A stretch of 64,000 nt of DNA from NCBI GenBank assembly GCA_030407085.1, contig CM059585.1, forward strand, positions 1,993,001-2,057,000, written 5' to 3'. Positions 48,701 to 60,200 of this stretch are shown one piece after another. Numbering within the stretch: the first letter of the stretch is position 1; every line of letters starts with the position of its first letter. The notes under the pieces were generated by a model. It ran no database searches, had not been told where the DNA came from, and saw only the letters and a list, made by a program, of their open reading frames with translations. Source of the DNA: Trichopria drosophilae. Its lineage: Eukaryota; Arthropoda; Insecta; Hymenoptera; Diapriidae. The translations under genes and the position numbers were made by a program.

Positions 48701-51700
48701 CCGTTACGAGAAGTTGCATAGATGCCTTCGTTTTACAAACATTCCGCACGAGAAGTTCTAAAAAATAATTAGATTGAACATAGATTAGACTGATTCCATT
48801 TCAAGAATGGTCATGTTCTCAGAAGAAGTTTATATTGTAGTTTATGATTCAAAACAGAAAATAAGGAGACCCGTATTTCACCGTTTGCCAAAAAAAAATG
48901 TGTCGATGTTAGGAACTTGCAAAGTTTATCGTTCTTTGTGCCTAAAGTGACACAATTTTTAATAAAATATCCTATATTTTCACGAATAATTAACATATTC
49001 CAATATTTCTTTTTGCACCTAATGTAGGAATGTATTCTTTATCAAATTGCATTAAAAAAACATTGTTATCATGTTAAATAATCTTTTTTTATTTATAAAT
49101 GTAGAGAACTATTTTGTTCATTTTAAGTGACAATTGTTATATTTCATATTGTTTATTTACTTCGATTATTAATTATGTTATTCTTAAGTTTTATATTTTT
49201 ATAATTAATCTTTAGTCATCTATTTATGTACATTTGTTACTACTTTCATAAATAAATAAATAAATAAATAATAAAATGGCGACCTTTTAAAATTTTAAAA
49301 TTTCAAAATTTTTTTTACAAGTTTATAGACATATAAAGTACTTTTTAAAAAAGCATTCCTTCATATGTAAAAAATCATTTTATGAAAATATCTATATTTC
49401 TTCGTAATCACTAATTTGAATGAAAAATAAAATAAATTTCAAATGTTTTTCTTTCTTCGGTTATATTTATATGTAAGTACAAGTTCTTGTAATGTAAATA
49501 TCATTCTAGTTATTGAAATAATACTTCATGTGGTTTCTTCAACCATAGATTAAAATATATAATGTAATTTATGTCGTTGTGTCGGTCTTTTTGAAAAATA
49601 AAAAAACATTTTTCTTGAAAAAAAAAGGCCTCTTGTGGACTATCTTCATAACTGTTTCTTCAGAAAAATCTCAATATTTTTTTTCAAGAAACGTGTTTTT
49701 GTATTTTTAAAAAAAACCGATACAACGACATAAATTATGTATGGAATAATATGTGTGATAGTTAAAAGTTAACTGTTTTATTTATATAATTAATACCATA
49801 TGTGCTATTAATCAATGATAAAAATAAAAAAACTTCTCCGTTTTTTCTTAAGTGAAAAATCTCATGGTTATGTTTCTTTGTAAACTGGAATATGGACAAG
49901 ATGACAAAAATTAATTTAATGTTTTAACGTTACAACTATTGGATGCAGTCCTCTTCGGAATATTTATTGTGCATAAACAAAAAAATAAATACAAAATATA
50001 TAAATTTTATGGGCTCTGTCTACCACTTGAAAACATTTTAAAAATTTCTTCTTTCTTCCTTCTTCATAAATTAAAAGACACTATCACTTTTCAAAAATAA
50101 GACTTTATTTAAAATTGAAAACATACAAAAAAAAAAATAATAAATAGAACTTAAAAATTGAATAAATAGAACTAAAAAAAATAATAAATAGAACTTAAAA
50201 AATTCTTTAAAAAATATATACAAAAAAATAAAAATTAACTTTAAAAGACTCAACGTTTCGGACCTCTCGGGTCCCTCTTCAGGAGTCAATAATTAAAAAC
50301 TTATATATACTTTATAAATACAAATGGATACAAAAAATAATTACAAGTTCAGTATCAAATTCAGTCAATTACACATAGACATAAAAATAATACAATAAAA
50401 TACAAAAAATAATAAATCCAAACACTTGTTCGAAAGACTTTTCAGTAACAAAACTATTAAAAATCGTTCGCATTAACTGCCGCAAGACTGTGGAACTCGC
50501 TTCCCTCACATATCAAAGAATCATCTACCCTATCAGCGTTCAAGTCATTTTTCTTCAATTTCCTATTATCATTTGACGCATCAAACCGTAACACTTACTA
50601 CTTCATATTCACGCATAAATCGATCATTGCTTCGATCCAACATTACAAAATTAGAACCGCATAAATACCTCCTACACTAACACTTTAATGTTCTTTAATC
50701 TTCAATATACTTAATTTTTCGACGTGACTCATGCTAAAATTACTGTATCGGATCTTTTTTGTATTATAACAAATATTAATTAAAAAATTAAAATTCACAT
50801 TGCCTTTTTTTAAACGTTACGTAGATGATATTATTACGGCTATTCCTTCGGATAAAGATAATGATATTTTACAGGTGTTCAATTCTCAAAATAAATTACA
50901 TGGATTCACAAATAGAATAAAATTTACCCTACAAAATGGAAAGAATAAGAGAATTAGTTTTTTTAGATATAGTGGTAATTAGAAAAACAGATGGTTTAAT
51001 AGATACAGATTAGTTTCAAAAAAGTTCTTGGTCTGGTAGATACCTAAATTTCAACTCTGATCACCCCATGAATTACAAGATCAGTGTAGTTTATGGTATG
51101 ATAGATAGAGCTACAAAACATGCTGAATTTAGATTTAGAGAAAAACATATAAAGTTAGTAAAAAAGATTTTAAGGGAGAATGGCTATCCAAATGATCTGG
51201 TTCTGGAATGCATTAAAAAAAGGATTCATAACTTATACAACACCCATAAAACTTTTCATAACAGAAATGATAAGATACTAAAAGCAACTAGCATGCCTTA
51301 CGTTAAAGGGTTAAGTGAAAACTTATCTAAAATATTAAAAAAAGATCAAATCAGAATTGTTCATAAACCATTTAGTTCGAACATGGGACGTATTAAACCG
51401 TTCAAAGATAAGTTGGACAAGATGGAAAATAGTTGTATAGTGTATGAAATACCTTGTAAAAATTGTAAAAAGATATATGTATAGGGCAAACTGGAAGGTC
51501 ACTTAAAGACCGCATTAGAGAACACAAAAATAATGGAGATGTAGATAAATATGCAGGATTAACAAAACACTGTATAGAAAAATCACATGACTTTGATTAT
51601 TCTAAAGTCAGAATTTTAACACACGAATCAAATACATTAAAAAGGAAACATTTAGAGAATTTTTTTATTAGAAACAAAAATAGTAACACGGTCAATATTA

Positions 51701-54700
51701 GGTTTGAAATTAATAAATAAATTCAAATCAAGAGTTACAGTTTGATTCGTAAACTAGAATTTATAAGAGGTATATTTATAGAAAGGAATGGGTGATGTGT
51801 GTTGTTTGTGTATGTGTATGTTATCCATTCGCTTGTCATCGGTGTGAAACATAGCATTTGGAAGATTTTAATGAATATAAAAAGTGAAAATGTCTTACAT
51901 TTTGAAAAAGTTTTTTAAAATTTTGAATAATAAATTTTACCTTTGGACATATGTTTTGTGATATAGATTATAAGTGAGTAATAAAGTTTATTTTTAATTT
52001 TTTGAATTTTATTAGAAATATTGACGGATTAATTAAAAAGAAGTTAAATATAATGATAAGTTTTTTTTTTAAATATTTAGGAAATTAATTGTGTATTATT
52101 TTTTATTAGCATTGACCGGCTTAGTAAGTCATTTAAATGTTGACGACATGGGACATAACCGACGTCCAATAACGACACGACACTAGGGTGGCCCTTATTT
52201 TCAATATTTTTTCAAATCGTTTCGCACACCTCCCCACTTTTTTCGACAAAAAATATAAAAAATTTTGAGCACTGGTTGAACGCTCTACGTCGCTTTTAAG
52301 TGGACCCCCAAGAGGCTCAAATTTTAACATTGTTTTTACATTAAAAAAGAAAATATTTTAGTTTTTTTATGTAATATCTTCAACATCAACTAAAAATCTG
52401 TAAGTATGGGGAAACTTTTTCAAATGCTTCCCGAATACAACGCTTTTTGTGTGAAATAAATGAGATTTTGTTTGCTGAGTTGTTACGATTTTACATCATT
52501 AATTTTTGGTTAAAAAAAATCAAAATATCTCAAATAATGGCTTCGTGTCGTCATAACTCTGTTAAGACTAATCCTGGAATTTCATACTAAGAAATTTTGA
52601 ATACTTTATGGCTCTACGAATAAAATGCTCTGATTCATTAAAATATGATGATTTTTGAATGAGATTTGGAATTTTTAGCGTTCAAGTTTTTTTTTTATGA
52701 AAATTATGCAAAGGAAAATATTTCTAAATTAACTTGTACAACTGGCAAAAAAAAATCTGATGCTTTTCTATCATTCATCATTATATTTCTTACCTTTTTC
52801 TGCATCTTTTGTGATACTTGTTCATTGAAAAAAAAAATTTTTAACCACTTACAACACATTAAATTTTCCACATATTTACAAGAACGAAATCTGTGAACGG
52901 GTTTAGGAACAAATATTGCTTTAAAAATCCATATGTCTTCAACTATCGTTTTTTCTCATTAAATACTTTTATATTATGCTCAAATAAGTCCAAATATTAT
53001 GATATAATGAAATTATGAAAAATAAATTTTGTAAACTTTCATTGCATACATAATTTCTTACAAAATCCCCATTTTTTAAATTAATTTTTTTTAATTAATT
53101 AAGTTTTTTCATCTTTTTTACCTGCTCCGATATTCAAAATTTCTTAGTATGAAATTCCAGGATTAGTCTTATCAGAGTTATGACGACACGAAGCCAGTAT
53201 TTGAGATATTTTGATTTTTTTTAACCAAAAATTAATGATGGTAAAATCGTAACAACTCAGCAAACAAAATCTCATTTATTTCACACAAAAAGCGTTGTAT
53301 TCGAGAAGCATTTGAAAATGTTTCCCCATTCTTGCAGATTTTTTTAGTTGATTTTGAAGATATTACATAAAAAAAACTAAAATATTTTCTTTTTTAATGT
53401 AAAAACAATGTTAAAATTTGAGCCTCTTGGGGGTCCACTTAAAAGCGACGTAGAGCGTTCAACCAGTGCTCAAAATTTTTTATATTTTTTGTCGAAAAAA
53501 GTGGGGAGGTGTGCGAAACGATTTGAAAAAATATTGAAAATAAGGGCCACCCTAAATGACACGTTGGGCGGGTATGTTGAACTAAATCAATATTTAATTA
53601 GATTTTCCTTTTTTGGTTTTCAATACAATCACTATATGGAATTAGAAAATCTTTTAATTATGGACTTTCAAAATTCATAAAATCCTCCAAAGACATTCAA
53701 GATGAATTATTAGGTAAATAATGTTTATTTTTTAAGTTGATATCTATTGTAAAAATGATGTGACAATACTTTTATTTGTAATATTTTGGAATTTTGCAGA
53801 AATATATTCTGAAGAGGGCCCTAATCTTCGGCCGAAACGTAATTCGTGTTTAATTTTTTTTTTGTTTCCCCTTGGAAAAAATATAGTTTTGTTAAAGAAC
53901 CGTCATACCAAGAAATTTATATCAAAGTATTGAAATTTAAGCGGTTAAGAAAATTCTAACTGATATTTATTTATAATGTTATGTATAACTAATAAGTAAA
54001 ATTTGTTGTAAATTTCTATGTATTTCTTTTTAATTAGCCATAAAGTAAAGACTTAATAAATTAATAAATACAAATACAAAATTAATGAAATGTTAAAATG
54101 TTAAAAACATTTTAACTGGAACATGTGAGTTCATTTGTATTTAAATTATTTGAGATGAAAGAAAACCACTGTAAAAAATAAAAAAAAAAGGGTATGAATA
54201 ACAAGAAGTTATTCAGTAAGATGTATAAATAATGAAATAAAGTAAAAGAAGATTGTACAAAAAAACTGAGGCACTTCCCCTTTATTTTTGAAAACTTCAA
54301 TCCATTTTAAATCCTAAACTAAAAAAAAATGTTTACCATGCATTGTAAACAGACAGAAATTTGAAGTAAATGCCACTGCTCAGGGAAGTCACAACTACCG
54401 ACGAATTTCAAATGGAGCTTAACATTCGAAATCGTTAAAAAGAACATTTTTATACACTTTCATTACACCTTATTGAATAGTTATTCATAATTTTCCGACT
54501 ATTTAGTTATTAATAATTAATTTTAATGATCTATAATCGTTGTTGAAACGGAATAACTTGGTACTTTATTCATTCTAAAGCTTCAGTATCGAAAATAGTG
54601 CAAGATACACTAAAAATGCACTAAAACTTTTTTGTAGAGGACAAAATTTTCTACAAAAAAGTCAGATAGGTCCCTAGACTAAAGTTATTAGCTTAACCAC

Positions 54701-57185
54701 GAGCAACAATGGAATATGCCTCATATTTTACAAAAATTCTAAAATATTCTTAATTAACTTGTACGACAAAATTCCAGCGTAATTCATCGATAATCTATTA
54801 ACTTTAAATTAGGGCTCTCCCTGACTTTTTTTCAGGAAATTCTGTGCTCTATAAAAAAGGTTGAGTGCATTTTTAGTGTATCTTGCACTATTTTCGATAC
54901 GGAAGCTTTAGAATGAAAAAAGTACCAAGTTTTTCCGTTTCAACAACGTTTATAGATCATTACAAATAATTATTAATACCTATATCGTCTAGAAATTATG
55001 AATAAATATTCTCAAAGGTGCACTGAAATTGGATCTGTTTATAAAAATTTTCTTTTTAACGAATTTGAATTGTAACCAATTGACTTAAGATTCTTTGCGT
55101 GTACGTGATAAAAATCTGTGATTTGATATAAAACTAATCAGTTTTAAAATTGAAATAAAGTAAAGAGAATATTTGTCATAAAACAAACTTAAAAGGGCAA
55201 ACAAAGTATCATATTTAGAATGCATAGTTTTCAGGTAATTCTTAATGTAACTTACAAAACAGAATATAGAAAAATTTATCATAAAAGCTACTTCGAAAAA
55301 TAAATTATACTAAATACTAAATATGTGCAGTATCTACTACTTCCCACAATGCTGTCACATTCACTTAAAATTTCTTTGCGTGTATTCATCTGTATTGGAC
55401 TATGGAATAATAGCCTGGGGAGCTGCTACCAATTCAACGATAAAACCACTGGAAGTAATTACCAACAAAACACTAAAAGCACTTTTTGCTAAGACCCGGT
55501 TAACGTCAGGGACACATATTATTTAATTGCTATAAGTTACGTAGTGCGGAAAAACGAGCTAGTGATCAATATTCAAGAACAACAAGATCGGCCATGATAA
55601 TATGCAGTTACTGGATAAAAGCAAACTGGACATTGATGCTTCGATTATATTGCCCCATCTATATTCAACAAATTACCTGGACCAATAGAAGGAATAAGAA
55701 TACTCTACACCAAATAGCCACGTCAACTACTTCAACAACATCGAAAGGAAGAAATTCCAAATTAATTTGTGTAATTGGATTAAAGCAAATTCAAACACAA
55801 TATTACAAAAAGTGGAATTGTATTAACCGCTCAAATGGGCTGAATTACCATTTTCTTCCGTTTCCTCTCTCTTTTTTTTCTTTCTTTTTCATTGTTATTC
55901 TTTACCTAATATTAAATTGCCTATTGTAAGGCCTATTGCGAAAAATTGCTCATATTTATTTTTAATAAAATACATACATATCAATTGCATGAAATGTTTT
56001 TGTCTCCCTGTGATATACTTCACACAATTTGAAGGCTTCTAATTTGGAAAGTATAACAAGCGCAGAGGATTTCGTTAAATATGCGAAGTACACTACCACT
56101 ATCATATTAATTTATGTATCGGCAGAAGAAATTACTGATTTTAGGAATTAAAAAATGCCAGATTGGCAACTCATCAATTAAAACTAATAAAGTGATTTTA
56201 TCAATTGATGTAAATAATTTTAAGTAGTTCCTTACTATTGATACAAACATTTCTTTATTTATATGTATTATATAAACATATTTTGCATTCAGATCAGCGA
56301 TTACGATATTTTCATAAAATGATTTTTTACATTGAATTTTTTTGGAAAAAGTATATGGGCAATTCTCAATTAGTTCGAACTTTTGCGAACTCGACATTTA
56401 TTCGGGTACTTCATTTTCATTCATATATTAAGGAAAAATTAGGTTATAAATGTTACATAGATTATGTAAATCCAAAAAACAGGACTACCCTAAATATTTC
56501 TAGGACAAATCTGCATATAATACACAAATAAAATTGAGAAATTTGCAGCGTAACTCTCTTATTTTTTTTTTTAATTTTGCAAAATTTGGTGCGTCGATTG
56601 TTTATGTTTGAAGTGGTAATGAAATGGTAGAATTTGGAGCAGTAAATCGAATGCATTATAGTGTGATGTGGCCATTGCGAAACTGCTTAAGAGGCAAATT
56701 TAACAGTATTCTATAAAACAAAAACAATAATACTGGACGTCGTAGAATGATGTGTTTTCATTAGAAAGTTGTTAAAATATAAGTTATTTAAAAAATAACG
56801 AAATGTGCAACAAACTGAAAATAAATATTTTTTATTGGCTCATCGCCTGAAGTCGGAAAATTGAGTCAAATACATGTGTGCTCTATTGTTCAATATACTA
56901 TTGAACTATGTTTCTCATGGCCCAATTGTTTATTTGTTCTTTAAAAAGTTACAGAGCAAAAAAAAAATTGAAAAATTCAAGAAAATACAATTAAACTTAT
57001 TAAGCGTGCATTTTCCATTTAAATTCATTTTTAACGAATTTGTTCATACAAAACATTTAAAATAAATTATAGTGTATTAAAATAAGTGCTAAATACTCAA
57101 CATTATAATCTTAGACTATAATAATATTTACAAAGTCGCTGACGTAAACATTTTGGTCATACGTTTTCTAGTTTTGCTGCAAAGT

Positions 57186-57220
<35 letters not shown>

Positions 57221-60200
57221 CAAACGGACTGTAAGTCCTTGAATAAAATGTTACAATACATAAATACCCAAAATATTACATAAAAATAATACAATAAATA
57301 GACGCTGAGCAGTTGCACGGGTAATAATATAAAAATAATAATGCCAGCATTAACGAGACTAATACAAGTATACAAAATAAAATAAAATTAAAATTTAAAC
57401 AGACATAAATATAAACAGAAAATAAGACGCGATACAGTGAATATAAAGTAATATAAAACGCACCGAATAAATAAAAAACAAAAGATTTAATCATAATATT
57501 TGTACACGATACGCACATTACGTTTAAAAGTAGCTAATGAATTAATCGCACGGGTAGTAACATTAAGGCTATTCCAGACACGCTTAAGGCGAGCGACAGG
57601 ATAATTAAATATATAATTCGATCTGCATAAAGATTCCTGAAGTGTTCTGTGATTACTGAAAGAATAAGAAAGGACACGAGAAGGGAATAATGACGATAAA
57701 TTAAAAAGTTCTGGTGAGTGCAGAATTCGGAAAACAGTTAACACATCGTGATATCGGTGAATTGAGCTGATAGTAGGAAAGTTAAAATTGAGAGCTGAAC
57801 AAAATGAAAGGTTTAACAAAATTGGACCCAGATGGGATCCCTGTGGTACACCCGAAGGAACAATACAAGGATCCGATCTGATGTTTTTTATTCTAACCCT
57901 TTGGATTCTACCAGACAAATAGGATTCGATCCATCTCAGAAATGGGCTCGAAAAGCCAAGGTCATTTAATTTGCATAAAAGCAAGGAATGGTTGACACTA
58001 TCACAAGCCTTAGAGAAATCTAAGTAGATCGAATCCACCTGACTATAAGACTCGGTCGATTCGAGATAAAAAATCGGAAAATAATAGCAAATTAGTTGTT
58101 GTCGATTTGCTTTTACAAAAGCCAAAGTTAATTAAATTGTAGCACCAACGAGTCACAGTACTTGATTGTTGAATGGAAAGTGATAATTTTGTTATCATTA
58201 AATCATCAAGCACTTTATTTTAGACTTGCAAAATGCCATTTAGTTAATCAATGCACTTGTGTGTATGAATGAAAAAAGTTCATGTGGAGCAATTAAAATT
58301 CTTGAAAAAGAAATAATAAGGCTAAAAACAAAAACTCATCCTAAATGAAAATGTACTCAAAAATAATTTAAACACACCAAGTTTATGTTTGTTAATGGTT
58401 TATTCTTTAAATAATAATTAATTTTGCATAATATATAAAATGTCGCATGAAAAAATTTACATTTAAAAACTTATACTATGTATAAAGTTAACCTGGTTCC
58501 TGATTATAAAAAAAAAATTACTATGATAAAAAGAACACTATACAAGACAAATTTTATATAATTTTGATACTCAAAATTCGAAGTTTGTGAGAATTGCCCA
58601 TATGTCTACGAACTTGTAAACAAAATTTTAAAAGGTTGCCATTTTATTATTTAACATAACGATATTTTTTCTCTGTACAATTTAAGATCGAATCAATCAT
58701 TAGTAAAAATGAATAAAACTAACCTTTAAAGATGTCTTCGAGTTTAGCAGCATTGATTTCTTCCCCGCAGTTTTCTTCAGCTTTGTGCACCAACGCCACA
58801 TACTTTTCAATGTTTTTCATACTCCGTTTAATAATTTTTACCACCCAATTAGCAACTTCGATTCTTTCGACATCGTTAAAGTGAGTAACTGCGTCTATCC
58901 AAATGTCGGTTTGATTGGAACACCCTTCGAACATTCCTGTTTTATTCAAAAGTAATTTTACGGTTTGATGCAATCGACTTTTCGAGATATCTTCGTCCCC
59001 GATCTTCGATATCAAAAACGAAAGGGCGGAACTAAACATTTTTTCTTCCGGCAAACATATTATCGAATCCATAGCCAATAATAAGTACAACGCATCTACT
59101 TTCATTGCATCGACTTTATCTTCCGTCACTTTGTCCAAACCCGTAAATAATAACGATGGTTTCAATTCAGAATTTTCATCTAAATCTGCGAGTAATTGTG
59201 GACATACGTCTTTATACAAATTAAGTAACTGCAAAACGGCTGAAATTCGTTCCTTTACGTCTGGTATGCGATCGATTTCGGAACAAGAATTTTCATTATC
59301 CGGGAGCACGATTTGCTTCCAGACTTTCAATATTATGCCGAAATTTGGTAAATGCTGAAAATTATTAATTTTGTAGAAAAGAACATCTTATAAATAAATT
59401 AACTTACTTTTAAAATATATTGCGTCAAAATATGTTTGAAGTTTGTAAATTCTGGAATGTCGCAATATGCTTTTTCGACCGCTTTGCTAAACGCTTCGAT
59501 TTTCTTCAACATGGTTGACAAGATTTTTATACCTTCGTGTTGCGGAATAAAATGTTCATGGTCAAGCGCTGGATAAACAGCATTTTTCAACACTACCAAA
59601 GGTAGCGTAATATTTGCCACTGCATTCGCTAATTGCGTCGTGCTAAGTTCCGGAGAGCAGAGTCGCAGAGAACTTTCGATATTGATCGAGTCGATCACCT
59701 ACATTGGGAGAGTTTCGGTAATTAACGTAAACTTGTAAAAGCATTTCGATTTACCTTCTGGATAAATTCTGTCAGGTATATCCATTTCTGTGAAACTCTC
59801 GGAGGTAAGAAAGGTTCTGCGTACGACAACTGCGACTTAATCAAGTCGGGACAAGCGGTTAGTATTTGGACGACTAAATCGGCAGGTTTCTTGTATTCCC
59901 ACGGTCGGTCGAGGCATTGAAGAATCGACACAATCGCAGGATTGTGTTTGTTTGCGGAAGTTATTCCTAATGTGCGATCGTGAAATATAATTCCTTTTTG
60001 ATTGGAAGTCAGTAAAACGAGAAGAAATTCGTGGACTGCGTCAACTGCAATCTGAAGAAACATTTCCGTAATTTCTATTACCGTTAACATTTGTTAATTT
60101 ACCTCTTTTTCTTCTGGATCGACGCTCGAAACATCTTCGTTTTGCAAAGTTTTTTGTTTCTTAAAGTTACCAGTCCAATTTTTAGGACCTTTCCAATTAT

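Noticed and set aside
48373..48768. 131-codon plus-strand frame opposite URB1 exon 6
   Set aside because: It is antisense to a long, family-matching URB1 exon and shows no domain; a shadow frame.
51068..51484. 138-codon frame as an intact host gene
   Set aside because: It is the middle of a Penelope-like retroelement protein; the neighbouring frames continue the same protein across a shift and stops.
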